A DNA stretch of 64,000 nucleotides from positions 1,240,001 to 1,304,000 of the forward strand of contig JAXMBC010000001.1 of NCBI GenBank assembly GCA_046350055.1. Direction: 5' to 3'. The stretch comes from JAEUIE01 sp046350055 (lineage in GTDB: Bacteria; Planctomycetota; Planctomycetia; Gemmatales; HRBIN36). Positions 47,020-56,562 of this stretch are shown piece by piece. The position numbers were made by a program, and so were the translations under genes. The notes under the pieces are model-generated. The model made no database searches. It saw nothing but the letters and a program-made list of their open reading frames with translations, and was not told the origin of the DNA. How positions within the stretch are numbered: position 1 is the first letter of the stretch; each line of letters begins with the position of its first letter.

Positions 47020-48471
47020 ATGTTTGATGGTCTGCAGAAAAGCCTGTCCAGTGCATTCAAAACGCTGACAGGGCGGGGCAAGCTCTCCGCAGCCAATATC
47101 AAGGAAGGCCTGGTCACCGTCCGGCAGGCGCTGCTCGATGCTGACGTCAATTTCAATGTCACGAATGCCTTTATCGACCGGGTGAGTGAACGGGCCGTAG
47201 GCCAGGCAGTCATCGATAGCGTGCGGCCTGAAGAACAGATCATCAAGATCGTCTACGATGAACTTTGCGCCTTGATGGGGCCTGTCGATCACACCATTCA
47301 CTTCGCCAAAGACCGCCCCACGGTCATCATGCTCTGCGGCTTGCAGGGGTCCGGTAAAACCACGACCTGCGGTAAGCTTGCCAGGATGCTGCAAAGCAAA
47401 GGCAAGAAGCCCATGATGGTCGCGGCTGACATGCAGCGTCCTGCTGCTATCGACCAGCTGCACGTGCTGGGTGAACAGTTGCAAATCCCCGTGCACAGCC
47501 GCAGCGGCCCCAATCCGCTCATGGTCTGCCTGAACGGTATCAAGGAAGCTCGCACCAAGGGATACGATGTAGTCATCCTCGATACCGCTGGCCGCTTGCA
47601 CGTGGCTGAGATGCCGATGGATGAGCTGAAATCCATCGATAAGCAGGCCAAGCCCGACGAAGTCTTCTTCGTCTGCGATGCGATGACCGGTCAGGACGCG
47701 GTCAAGTCGGCCAAGGCTTTCAATGATGCCCTCGATCTCAATGGCATCATTCTCACCAAGCTCGATGGCGATTCCCGTGGCGGTGCAGCCCTTTCCATCA
47801 AGGAAGTCACTGGCGTCCCGATCAAGTTCATCGGTATCGGCGAAAAGCTCGACAAGCTGGAAGAGTTCCACCCGGAGCGCATGGCCCAGCGCATCCTCGG
47901 CCAGGGCGATCTGATGAGCCTGGTCGAAAAAGTCCACCAGATCCAGCAGAACATTGGCGAAGAAGAACGCATCAAGCAGCAGGAGAAGCTGGCCAAGGGC
48001 GACTTCACCCTCGACGATTTCCGCAAGCAGTTTGCCATGGTGCATCAGCTTGGCATGAAGAACATGATGAACATGATGCCGGGCATGTCAGACATGATGC
48101 AGGGCGTGGATGAAGATCCAGACAAGGTCATGACCAAGTTCCAGGGCATGATTGATTCCATGACCCCGGCAGAAAAGAAGAACCCCGATCTGATTGACCT
48201 GAGTCGCCGCCGACGCATAGCTACTGGGGCAGGCGTGCAGGCCCACGAGATCAAGAAGTTTCTCGAACAGTTCAACGTGGCACGCACGGTCGCCCGCCAG
48301 ATGAACTCTATGAGTATGTTTCAGAAGATCAAAATGCTGACGGGCATGGGCAAAGCCGGTGCGTTTGATCCGGGCGGCCTGATGACCCAGAAGCAGAAGA
48401 TCGGCACCGGCCACCGCAAGACCGCCAAGGAACGGGCCGAGGAGCGGAAGAAGAAAAAGAAGAAGCGGTAG
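47020..48471 (+). CDS. ffh: Signal recognition particle protein Ffh
   Basis: 483 residues from ATG 47020 (MFDGLQKSLSSAFKTLTGRG). This is the SRP54-type GTPase that binds signal sequences on ribosomes and hands them to FtsY. It has an N domain, G domain motifs GLQGSGKTTTCGKLA, DTAGRLHV and TKLDGDSRGGAALS, and a Met-rich M domain (MKNMMNMMPGMSDMMQG; RRIATGAGVQ; NVARTVARQMNSMSMF). It ends in a Lys-rich tail. Convergent with the next gene, with only 12 bp between the stops. Confidence 0.97.
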   Translation: MFDGLQKSLSSAFKTLTGRGKLSAANIKEGLVTVRQALLDADVNFNVTNAFIDRVSERAVGQAVIDSVRPEEQIIKIVYDELCALMGPVDHTIHFAKDRPTVIMLCGLQGSGKTTTCGKLARMLQSKGKKPMMVAADMQRPAAIDQLHVLGEQLQIPVHSRSGPNPLMVCLNGIKEARTKGYDVVILDTAGRLHVAEMPMDELKSIDKQAKPDEVFFVCDAMTGQDAVKSAKAFNDALDLNGIILTKLDGDSRGGAALSIKEVTGVPIKFIGIGEKLDKLEEFHPERMAQRILGQGDLMSLVEKVHQIQQNIGEEERIKQQEKLAKGDFTLDDFRKQFAMVHQLGMKNMMNMMPGMSDMMQGVDEDPDKVMTKFQGMIDSMTPAEKKNPDLIDLSRRRRIATGAGVQAHEIKKFLEQFNVARTVARQMNSMSMFQKIKMLTGMGKAGAFDPGGLMTQKQKIGTGHRKTAKERAEERKKKKKKR

Positions 48472-48483
48472 ACCGCTGCGGCG

Positions 48484-49794
48484 TTAACGACCCAGTCGCA
48501 GGCTTTTCATCATTCGCTCCGCATCTTTCCGGGCCATCGCAGCTTCCGGGGCATAGTAGCGTCCCGCCACGATGGCACCATGACTCCCCTGCTTCCACAG
48601 GAAGTACTCAAACACAAAGTCCTTGCCATTCTGAGTGCCAGTCCAGGCAAGTCGCTGTGTACCCTCCCAACCGGCGGGGTCGGGTTGCGGGCGCAGTTGC
48701 TGCGCCGTCTTGCTGAGTGTCGCTTCAATTTGCTTTCGAATGCCGTCAGCCGGAGGGATGTTGTTGGCGGGCTCAAACTGCAGCGTCAGCCCCGATCCTG
48801 ATGGCCCATCCACCCGCCATGACTGATCGTTCACTGGGGAGGGAACCCAGCGCCGGCTATGCAGGAGTTCCAGACCCAGCCGGGGTTCCTGTACCAGCAG
48901 CAGGGTATTCTCTTCGTTGGCGTCCAGCGTCAAACCGCTGGTGCTCAGCTCTGCCACCCCTGTCAGCTTGCGAGACAGTTGAAAACGAGCGGTGATATCA
49001 CCCACATTCTTGCTCTGCCGATCACGCAGCAGGCTGGTCACTTCGAACTGCAGATTGACCATTCTCTGGGCCTTCAGGTCAAACCGGTAGTTGCCTTGCA
49101 GAGTCTGCTGATTGCTGCCGTTGGGAGTGGTTCCCTGCACTTGACCTGCGAATTTGACCACCGCGAGGTCGCCATTCACTTCACTGAGCGTGCATTCGAG
49201 CGATCCCGATTGTAATGACTGCAGGTCGGTCAACTCCAGTACCGCTGGTGTCGTTGCCTTCCAGGTGGTACCCCGTTCGACCGCTTGCGTGGGAAGTAAT
49301 CCCACAAGACGAGGTACAAAGATATCGGTACGGACTTGTTCCAGTTCACCCAACTGCAGCGGACCATCGGGCGAAAAGGTCACAGCCTGGCTGGCCTGTC
49401 GGTCCAGCACCAGATGGGACACCTGATTCCGCAAGCGGGCCTGGGTCGTCTCGTTACCAATCCGCTGCTCTGCTTCCAGCAGCGTGTAGCGGCGAAGTGT
49501 TTTGACGCCCAGCTGTTGCTCATCAAGTTGTAAGATTCGTTCGACATATTGACTGCGAGCCTTGCCCGACTTGGCAAGCCGTTTTGGCAGTTGAGGCTGC
49601 TTCGGGTCAGAAACGGTATCCAGGCTGCCACTCTGTTCGGTGCTCGTTTCCACCTGCCAGGTTTCGCCGGTACGATGTACTTCTTTCAGCGTCACTTTCT
49701 GCTGAGCGACTGCGTTGCAAAGGGTACCGTGCAATAGTGCAAGACAAATGATGCAATATCGGACAAAGGCGCGTTGTAACTTGAGTGTGGGCAT
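48484..49794 (-). CDS. Secreted hypothetical protein (436 aa)
   Basis: ATG 49794 (MPTLKLQRAFVRYCIICLALLHGTLCNAVA) gives a signal peptide; the frame is open further upstream without similarity. The mature part is beta-rich with KVTLKEVHRTGETWQVET near the start, an NVGDITARFQLSRKLTGV strand series, and a C-terminal region ending MARKDAERMMKSLRLGR. No known domain is recognised. Probably periplasmic or surface-located. Confidence 0.7.
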   Translation of the reverse strand: MPTLKLQRAFVRYCIICLALLHGTLCNAVAQQKVTLKEVHRTGETWQVETSTEQSGSLDTVSDPKQPQLPKRLAKSGKARSQYVERILQLDEQQLGVKTLRRYTLLEAEQRIGNETTQARLRNQVSHLVLDRQASQAVTFSPDGPLQLGELEQVRTDIFVPRLVGLLPTQAVERGTTWKATTPAVLELTDLQSLQSGSLECTLSEVNGDLAVVKFAGQVQGTTPNGSNQQTLQGNYRFDLKAQRMVNLQFEVTSLLRDRQSKNVGDITARFQLSRKLTGVAELSTSGLTLDANEENTLLLVQEPRLGLELLHSRRWVPSPVNDQSWRVDGPSGSGLTLQFEPANNIPPADGIRKQIEATLSKTAQQLRPQPDPAGWEGTQRLAWTGTQNGKDFVFEYFLWKQGSHGAIVAGRYYAPEAAMARKDAERMMKSLRLGR

Positions 49795-50310
49795 CGCTTT
49801 GCAAATATGTCCAAGCAATGTAAAAGCGTCCACACCAGTATACACAGTAGTGTGCCTGTCCGGGGTGGTGATGACGAATTTGTGGCTACTGTGGCACATC
49901 TCAGTCATAAGCGTGGTAAACCTTGCGTGCTGCGCGATGTGCTAACCCAGTCCAAAGTGCTTTTCAAGGGTTTGGCACAAAGACTGCACTATCTCTCAAC
50001 ATGAGTCAGTCCCATCATTAGCTGGCTCATGGCAGCGGGCTTAACAGCCAGGCTGGAAAGGAGTTGGATCATGCTGACCCTTCGCAGAACCTCTCTGACA
50101 CTTCAGTGTCTTTGTTGTAGTGGCTCATCGCTGTCGGCTATTTAAACCGAAAACTTGATGAGAATGCAACAAGAAGTCGCTTCTCAAGCGAATACATATT
50201 AGCAGCCTTGCACACTCTCCATCGGCTGCTCACATCAATCTGGTCTGTAACTCCTTTGTCTGAACATCCTGCGGCGACTGCCAGCCGTCTACATAGATAG
50301 GAACCAAGCC
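49795..50310. other. Region upstream of the sigma factor gene
   Basis: No gene of family type is seen. It holds one 24-codon frame with a good ribosome site (50071-50145). The repeated segment GGCTCATGGCAG / GGCTCATCGCTG (about 50024 and 50122) is the only other feature noted. Confidence 0.4.
50071..50145 (+). CDS. Possible small ORF (24 aa) upstream of the sigma gene
   Basis: An ATG with AAAGGAG (50057-50063) at 7 nt spacing opens 24 codons ending in TAA (MLTLRRTSLTLQCLCCSGSS...). It lies 165 bp before the sigma factor start. It could be a leader peptide or chance; the peptide itself has no recognised features. Confidence 0.3.
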   Translation: MLTLRRTSLTLQCLCCSGSSLSAI

Positions 50311-51990
50311 ATGTTGAAAGACTACCGACACCCTGCTCTCCGCCAGCTCAAGGAACAACAGGTCCGCTTTGCCCCCGTGGACAAGCGACTCGGTCAGCTG
50401 GACCGTATCGAGAAGCTGCTGACCGAAATCTCGCCAAGCAAGAAGTACCCTTACCAGTACATCTGCTTCCGCATCACCGATTTCCGCACTGATGCCAATC
50501 CGAACCTGCTCATCGAAGGCAAGGAACTGGAACACGATCTGCAGCTCTTCATTCAGGATCTGAATGAGACCGTCCCCCCTGTACCTGCTGACAAGCTCTC
50601 CGAGCCGATGCTTACGCTGGACCAGGTCAGCAAGAACCTGAAGGTCTCCACTAAGACCGTCAGTCGCTGGCGCGACAAAGGTCTGGTGACCCGCAAGGTG
50701 ATCTGGAACGGTCGCCGCAAGGTGGCTGTCCGGGCCTCGCTCCTGAGCCGGTTCCTGGAACAGCACAAGGACGATGTGGAGAAGGGCGCAAAGTTCTCGC
50801 AGATGACTGACGAGGAACGCACTTCCATCATCGAACGGGCCCGTCGTCTGGCCAAGGCCAACCCCGACCGGTTCATGGATATCTGCCGCCGCGTGGCGAA
50901 GAAGTTTGGCCGGTCGGTCGAAGCTGTCCGCTATACCATCAAGCGGCACGACCAGTCCCAGGCAAACCCGGTATTCCCGCAGCAGCGGGCCAGTATCAAG
51001 GATGACGATCGCTCTGCGATCTACAGTTCCTTCCGGCGGGGCTACTCGGTCGAAGCGCTGGCCAGCAAATTCCAGCGGACCCGTACCGCGGTACTCCGCA
51101 TAGTCAATGAAGTGCGGGCCCATCGCCTGCTCAAGGAACCCGTAGCCTACATCAGCTCAGCAGAAATCGAAGAAGCTGATGCCAGGAAGGCTGCCCAGTT
51201 CCTCGGCGAGATGCCTGGCCAGGAAGACTACAACCTCGCCCGTGCCAAGCTCATGGCCCAGAACCACGCAGGCGTGCCGGTGGAACTCCTTCCACTCTAC
51301 GCCACCCCGCTGCTGACCAAGGAGCAGGAACAGCACCTGTTCCGCAAGATGAACTTCCTTAAGCACCAGGCACGACAGCTCCAGCAGAGCATCGACCCGG
51401 ACAAGGCCCGTGCCGGCGACATGGACCGTCTGGAAGAACTGCTGAAGCAGTCGCAGAAGGTGAAGGACCAGCTCATCAACGCCAACATGCGTCTGGTGGC
51501 GTCCATCGCCAAGAAGCATGCCCGGCCCACGGACAACTTCTTCGAGCTTCTCAGCGATGGTAACCTGTCGCTGATCAAGGCTGTCGAGAAGTTCGACTAC
51601 AGCCGAGGCAACAAGTTCAGCACGTATGCTTCATGGGCGATCATGAAGAACTACGCCCGCAGCCTGCCCGACGAGAAGACCAAGCGGGACCGGTTCCTCA
51701 CCGGCACCGACGAAATCTTCGACGGCGTGGCGGACAGCCGCACGGACGAACAGCGCGAGCTGATCACCGCCGAGCGGAAGAAGCAGCAGGTGCATGACCT
51801 TCTCGATCGCCTGGATGACCGCGAACGCCGCATCATGCAGCTTCGCTACGGCATCAACGGCGACCGCGGCCTGACGCTGGAACAGGTGGGCCAGAAGGAA
51901 GGTATCACCAAGGAACGCGTCCGCCAGATCGAAGCCCGCGGCCTGCTGAAGCTCAAGACCCTGGCCGAAGAGGGCGTGGGCGAGATGTAA
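50311..51990 (+). CDS. Sigma-70 family factor with three N-terminal helix-turn-helix regions (559 aa)
   Basis: Sigma region 2 lies at about 385-452 (LINANMRLVASIAKKH, ELLSDGNLSLIKAVEKFDYSRGNKFSTYASWAIMKNYAR). Region 4 lies near 510-555 (RERRIMQLRYGINGD, LTLEQVGQKEGITKERVRQIEARGLLKLK). Region 3 is short or missing. Ahead of these are an excisionase/MerR-like helix-turn-helix (LTLDQVSKNLKVSTKTVSRWRDKGLV, 101-126) and two further helix-turn-helix segments (about 185-215 and 243-272). It directs RNA polymerase to a promoter set; the N-terminal domains may add DNA contacts or autoregulation. A terminator follows. Confidence 0.88.
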   Translation: MLKDYRHPALRQLKEQQVRFAPVDKRLGQLDRIEKLLTEISPSKKYPYQYICFRITDFRTDANPNLLIEGKELEHDLQLFIQDLNETVPPVPADKLSEPMLTLDQVSKNLKVSTKTVSRWRDKGLVTRKVIWNGRRKVAVRASLLSRFLEQHKDDVEKGAKFSQMTDEERTSIIERARRLAKANPDRFMDICRRVAKKFGRSVEAVRYTIKRHDQSQANPVFPQQRASIKDDDRSAIYSSFRRGYSVEALASKFQRTRTAVLRIVNEVRAHRLLKEPVAYISSAEIEEADARKAAQFLGEMPGQEDYNLARAKLMAQNHAGVPVELLPLYATPLLTKEQEQHLFRKMNFLKHQARQLQQSIDPDKARAGDMDRLEELLKQSQKVKDQLINANMRLVASIAKKHARPTDNFFELLSDGNLSLIKAVEKFDYSRGNKFSTYASWAIMKNYARSLPDEKTKRDRFLTGTDEIFDGVADSRTDEQRELITAERKKQQVHDLLDRLDDRERRIMQLRYGINGDRGLTLEQVGQKEGITKERVRQIEARGLLKLKTLAEEGVGEM

Positions 51991-52028
51991 TGGGTGGGTC
52001 AGGATTCCATCCTGACAAATGAGATCAC

Positions 52029-52063
52029 AAAGAGCCGGCGGGTTTATCCCGCTGGTTTTCTTT
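52029..52063 (+). terminator. Rho-independent terminator of the sigma gene
   Basis: AGCCGGCGGG-TTTAT-CCCGCTGGTT forms a 10-bp stem (one G-T pair), followed by TTCTTTG. Confidence 0.75.
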
Positions 52064-52420
52064 GTTATCGCATGCTCGTCCCCGGTCTCTGACCGGGGAC
52101 GCATTGCTTTCACGGTTCAAGCCGTGGCGACACAAGCGACCACACGAGCCACCATCATCCCCGTTGTGATAAACCGTTGTGATGTGCTACAGCCGCGGAG
52201 CGGCGTAATATGAATAGCCGTGGGCGCTAGCCCACGGTGAACAACCAAACGCAGTCTCAGCCGCGGAGCGGCGACACATTACACCGCTACACGGTTTTGT
52301 TCATCGTACACCGCCATCCGTGGGCTATCGCCCACAGCTATTCACGTTGGACCGCTAACGCGGTCCATAGCAAGCGGTTATCTTGCGGAGCGAGATGCCT
52401 ACAGTCTCGCTGGGACTATT
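52064..52420. repeat. Array of short dissimilar hairpins
   Basis: Two copies of CAGCCGCGGAGCGGCG (52190-52205, 52258-52273), CCGTGGGCGCTAGCCCACGG (52218-52237), CCGTGGGCTATCGCCCACAG (52318-52337) and GGACCGCTAACGCGGTCC (52349-52366). No gene is present in this stretch. Confidence 0.75.
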
Positions 52421-52480
52421 TTGTTTCATCGACACGCCTGCCTCTGCTACACTAAAACCATCACATCTGGCTGGCAAATC

Positions 52481-54112
52481 ATGCTCCGCCTTCTCTGGCG
52501 ATTCCTGTGTTACTTCCGATGGCCCACCTCGGCCGCATTGCTCACTGTTTTCGCGCTGATCTACATCCTTCAACCTAGACCAACAGCTGAGCATCGGTTT
52601 CCCTCAAAAGGAGTTACGTCCTTTGGCTTTTTCAACCACTTCCTCGTTTCACCGTCAGGCCAATTCGCTTTGTTATTTACCAAGTTTGACCAGGCCTTCG
52701 AGTTGTATCATTTGACGACGGCCCGTCTTATTTTCAAAAGCGATATCATCAATGATTATGTTTGCCGCTTTGATGCTGATGATGGACTGGTTTTCGCTTC
52801 TTATGGTACCCAGGGGAAGGCAATAGACGACATCGTTGAATGGTGGCGCTGGCAGCCAGGCCAATCGATGCCGCAACAGTTGGGATCACGCGAGTCGTTT
52901 CCAAAAGGGCTGCGTCATTCGGCCAACAGCTCATCAGAGATGTTCAGTGGATTGGTAACTTTCGACAATCATCACCCCATGAACTTGATTCTATCGTCTG
53001 ATGCCAGAACCTGGCTGATACCCAATCGCAGCCACGATACATTCAGTTTCGACCTGATCGACGCGAAAACAGGGAAAATCCGTAGTCAGTTGAATATGTC
53101 TGCCATCAATCTGCTTAAGCCAACCACTCCGTATTTGAGTATAGCGTTCGCACCCGACTGCAAGACATTGCTCGCTGAAAGCGAGATTCACCGAGACGAA
53201 AGGTTTGATTATCAGCGGTGTTTGGAATTGTTTGACACTCAGAAAGGACGTCGCCTTTCGATCTGGAAATTGCCTTTCGAGATTTCACTAGGCAGATTCA
53301 GCTTCTTCCATGACCGCGGTGCCGTGAGCATCAAAACGAAGGACACCCACTGTTACCTCCAGCAGTTTTCCTTCAATACGGGTTATCGCCTTTTGATGAT
53401 GAAGGAGACTGTCGCCGACGCTGTTGAATTACCGTTTGACCAGAATGTGTTTGGAGATCATATCGCACAAGCAGTGCCTGAGTTTGATCGCCCTGTCGCT
53501 GCTCTCGATGGAAAACTGGTTTACTGTTGGTGGCATACCAAGAGAGGGAAAAGTATGGGTGGATCTGGAATCCCAGACTCATACCCGGGTTATTACTATG
53601 CAGTTCGCGATATGGATACCGGCAATCTCATTCATACAGACAAACTTACTCTGCATCATAACCTTGTCGATATTCTACCTGGTCCCGCACTCTTGTTGAA
53701 ACGCCATAACGAGCCTCCACACTGGCAGCTTCAACTCGAACAATGGCGTCAGCAATATGCCAACTGGATTTTGCCACTTATCGATAATCACATTCGCATA
53801 ACGTGTATTGATGCAATTTCTGGAACCCAAATGGCTCGCTTCTCATTTCCCAGCGAGAGACAAGTAGCCTCGTACTTCAACGCCCAACTACACACTTTGT
53901 ATCTGGCTGCTCAACAAAAGGATTGCGTCTTGATTCACGAGTACCATTACCCTTTCCGAAAACCCTGGCTACTCATACTTTCATGGTCGGCTGGAGTCTT
54001 TATCACGCTCGCCATTCTGCAGTTGCTGTATTGCTTTATTCGTCACGGATGTGCAATGAGGCCTATCCCCAAAGGACCATCACGTTCAAATATCATTCCT
54101 GCCGCCGAATGA
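52481..54112 (+). CDS. Membrane-anchored beta-propeller-like protein (543 aa)
   Basis: Starts MLRLLWRFLCYFRWPTSAAL at ATG 52481; the frame is open from 52421 without similarity. An N-terminal membrane segment is followed by a strand-rich region of about 470 residues. A C-terminal membrane segment (LLILSWSAGVFITLAILQLLYC) ends in a basic tail. Strand-turn patterns such as PSGQFALLFTKFDQ and APDCKTLLAES resemble degenerate propeller blades. It shares the plan of 34901-36631. Function unknown. Its codon use is less GC-rich than that of its neighbours. The stop overlaps the end of the convergent thioesterase gene by 20 bp. Confidence 0.72.
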   Translation: MLRLLWRFLCYFRWPTSAALLTVFALIYILQPRPTAEHRFPSKGVTSFGFFNHFLVSPSGQFALLFTKFDQAFELYHLTTARLIFKSDIINDYVCRFDADDGLVFASYGTQGKAIDDIVEWWRWQPGQSMPQQLGSRESFPKGLRHSANSSSEMFSGLVTFDNHHPMNLILSSDARTWLIPNRSHDTFSFDLIDAKTGKIRSQLNMSAINLLKPTTPYLSIAFAPDCKTLLAESEIHRDERFDYQRCLELFDTQKGRRLSIWKLPFEISLGRFSFFHDRGAVSIKTKDTHCYLQQFSFNTGYRLLMMKETVADAVELPFDQNVFGDHIAQAVPEFDRPVAALDGKLVYCWWHTKRGKSMGGSGIPDSYPGYYYAVRDMDTGNLIHTDKLTLHHNLVDILPGPALLLKRHNEPPHWQLQLEQWRQQYANWILPLIDNHIRITCIDAISGTQMARFSFPSERQVASYFNAQLHTLYLAAQQKDCVLIHEYHYPFRKPWLLILSWSAGVFITLAILQLLYCFIRHGCAMRPIPKGPSRSNIIPAAE

Positions 54113-54521
54113 ACCACTCGAAACCCACGCTCAGCAGCGTTTCCTCGGCGACGTTTCTCACCTGGATGGGCACCAGCACCTTGGCTCGGCCCTTGCTTGC
54201 CAGGCTAATCTTCACCGAATCCAGCTCGGCCAGATTCATGGTGTGGAATGTCGTGAGTATACCGTTCGCTGCCTGGTGAAACTTTGCCTCGATGCGGCGG
54301 ATGACGGGCAATACGGTGACGCCCATTTGCTCGGTGCCGTCGGATAACTCTTGCTGGAGCAGCAGTCCGCTGGAGGCTTCGGCCAGGGCGATCAGTACTG
54401 AAGCGTGGACCGTGCCCAGGTGATTCAAATGCTCAGGCCGTGGCGCCAGTTGCAGCAGCCCCGGGGCGTTGGCAAGCTCCAATCCCAGATGCTCATGAAA
54501 CGGGATGGCTAAGATGTTCAT
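54093..54521 (-). CDS. Hotdog-fold thioesterase-like protein (142 aa)
   Basis: The segment HLGTVHASVLIALAEASSGLLLQ (about 33-55) is the central helix of a hotdog fold, as in PaaI/DUF4442-type thioesterases. The following strands (VTVLPVIRRIEAKFHQAANG) fit. Likely acts on an acyl-CoA or acyl carrier substrate, unknown. It lies 3 bp downstream of the WD40 gene stop-to-start gap on the same strand (its start is at 54521, WD40 stop at 54525), so the two are co-transcribed. Confidence 0.78.
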   Translation of the reverse strand: MNILAIPFHEHLGLELANAPGLLQLAPRPEHLNHLGTVHASVLIALAEASSGLLLQQELSDGTEQMGVTVLPVIRRIEAKFHQAANGILTTFHTMNLAELDSVKISLASKGRAKVLVPIQVRNVAEETLLSVGFEWFIRRQE

Positions 54522-54524
54522 GCA

Positions 54525-56363
54525 TTATCGTTTCAAATCGATCACATAGGCAGTGGCGTTGGCATTGGCTGTGTAGACATAGCGGCCATCGCGGGAGATG
54601 GACAAGTCGCGAATAGAGACATCGGTCTCGCAGACCTGCAATTCCTTGCCGCTGGCGACATCCCACACCCGGACCGTGCCATCTTCGCCCGACGTGAGCA
54701 GTTGCTCGCCATCAGCTACGAAAGCCAGACCCGTGACCAGGCCGGTATGGCCTTGCAGTTCTTTCTGCAGCGTGAGATCGGGCAGGGAGTAGAGGCAGAT
54801 CGTTTCTGCCAGCGTGGCGACGGCGAGTTGCTTGCCTTCGGGATGAGCGGCCAGGGCGGTAGTTCCCACAGGAACCTTGCCCACTTTCGCGGGCTTGGCG
54901 ATATCCCAGAGACACAGGCAGCCTTCCTGACCGGAGCTTTTCCAGTCGATGCCACCCACCGCCAGCAGCGTGGTCTGGGGAACAAACACAAGAGCTTCCA
55001 CGGTGCAGCCATCGGTAGCGCCGGGGATCAGCAGCACAATGTCGTTGCTGGGCACATCGAGAATGAAGACATACCCATCGGTGCTGCCCCCTGTGGCCAG
55101 CCGCTTGCCATCAGTGCTGCTCGCCATGGTGGTGACACGGGTGTTATGGTCGTGGGCAATGCCCTGCTGCTTGCCGGTGAGACTGTCCCAGAAGTAGACA
55201 CGTCCATCATCGTGGCCGCTGGCCAGATGCGCTTCGCCCTGCTGAAAGGTCAGCGCGGTGGCGAGGCAGGGCAATGCATCAATGGTCTTCAGGGGGTTGC
55301 CCTGCGGTGCATCCCAGACATGTATGCGATGTCCGCCCAGGATTGCTGCGACGCGGTCTTCCTTGGGAGACAGGGAGATGCGTGAAGAGTGCGTTGCATC
55401 TGCAGAGGTCTTGAGCACATTCTCGCCAGTGGCGACATCCCAGAGCATGAGCCTGCCATCAGAGCCGCCACTGAGCAGTTGCTCGCCACCCGGTGTGAAG
55501 CTCAGTTGCGTGACTTCGCCAACATGCCCCTTCAACTGTCGATGGACTTTACCATTGAAGGGATCCCAGAGCCAGATGACAGCGTTGCTATCGCTGCTGG
55601 CAAGGAGATTGCCATCTGGTGAGAAGCAGACGGTGTGAACCTGATCAGCCTGCCCGTTGAGGATGAAAATAGGTTCGCCCTTCTGCACTTCCCAGAGACG
55701 AGCGGTGGTATCCCAACTGCTGGTAGCGAAGAAACGGGTACTGGGATGCCAGGTGATCCCCGTGATGCGATCGGTATGTCCTGTGAATTTGCCCATGCCC
55801 ACGCCATGCACGACATCGAAAAGATCCAGCGTGCGATCTTCCCGTCCTACTGCCAGCTTCTTGCCGTCGCCGCTGAAGCTGAGCGTGCTGACCGGGCTGG
55901 CATCCTGCTGCCATTCACGGATCATCGTCTGCGAGGCAGCATCCCACAATCGTACGCGGCCATCATCGTGCCCCGTCGCGAGCATGGCACCATCGGGACG
56001 AAAAGCGATGGCAGTCACCCAGGCAGGCTGCTTGACATTCTTGATCGCTGTGGCTGTAACGGCATTCCAGAAGGTGAGGTCGTCTGCTGCGGAAGCCAGG
56101 CAGGGTTGATCGCCCCCCAGCGCCCAGAGCATTTCCAGATCGCTCAAGTCCTGATGAAGGATTTCATGCCCGTCACGGATGTTCCAGTGGCGCAGGATGC
56201 CAGGCTCTTCGACGGTCCAGGCAGTGCCATCGCTGGTGGTCTTCAGCGCCAGCAGATTGCCTTCCACGCGGAAGCGAGGATCGCCCAGAACCCGCACCAC
56301 CCGGGCTGGCAGCTTCCAGCCACGAAGTGCCTGCAGTTCATTGGTACCAGACAATATGGCCAT
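54525..56363 (-). CDS. WD40 repeat protein (612 aa)
   Basis: Start at ATG 56363 (MAILSGTNELQALRGWKLPARVV), with GAAGGA upstream. It has at least ten blade units ending in WD or related pairs, such as VTAIAFRPDGAMLATGHDDGRVRLWD and GITWHPSTRFFATSSWDTTARLWE, so it likely forms two propellers. There is no signal peptide, membrane segment or kinase domain. WD40 propellers are protein-binding scaffolds; the partner is unknown. The thioesterase-like gene follows immediately. Confidence 0.9.
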   Translation of the reverse strand: MAILSGTNELQALRGWKLPARVVRVLGDPRFRVEGNLLALKTTSDGTAWTVEEPGILRHWNIRDGHEILHQDLSDLEMLWALGGDQPCLASAADDLTFWNAVTATAIKNVKQPAWVTAIAFRPDGAMLATGHDDGRVRLWDAASQTMIREWQQDASPVSTLSFSGDGKKLAVGREDRTLDLFDVVHGVGMGKFTGHTDRITGITWHPSTRFFATSSWDTTARLWEVQKGEPIFILNGQADQVHTVCFSPDGNLLASSDSNAVIWLWDPFNGKVHRQLKGHVGEVTQLSFTPGGEQLLSGGSDGRLMLWDVATGENVLKTSADATHSSRISLSPKEDRVAAILGGHRIHVWDAPQGNPLKTIDALPCLATALTFQQGEAHLASGHDDGRVYFWDSLTGKQQGIAHDHNTRVTTMASSTDGKRLATGGSTDGYVFILDVPSNDIVLLIPGATDGCTVEALVFVPQTTLLAVGGIDWKSSGQEGCLCLWDIAKPAKVGKVPVGTTALAAHPEGKQLAVATLAETICLYSLPDLTLQKELQGHTGLVTGLAFVADGEQLLTSGEDGTVRVWDVASGKELQVCETDVSIRDLSISRDGRYVYTANANATAYVIDLKR

Positions 56364-56562
56364 CGTGCAATCCTTCAAATCTCGTCTGTCAGGGTGAAGC
56401 AGCAGCTTCCCTCGCAACGGCGCACGAGCAAGGCTGGACCCCTGCTACCGAAGGCCTGTCCCGAGAAGTCAGCTTCAGCCACTATTAGCATGCTAAACTC
56501 TACCTGAAATTGATAGACTGAGCATCCCTATTTCTCAGAAAGTTCGAGCCAGGGTGGTGTCC

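Noticed and set aside
50230..51123. 297-codon minus-strand frame at the sigma gene
   Set aside because: Antisense to the sigma factor, which has clear regions 2 and 4.
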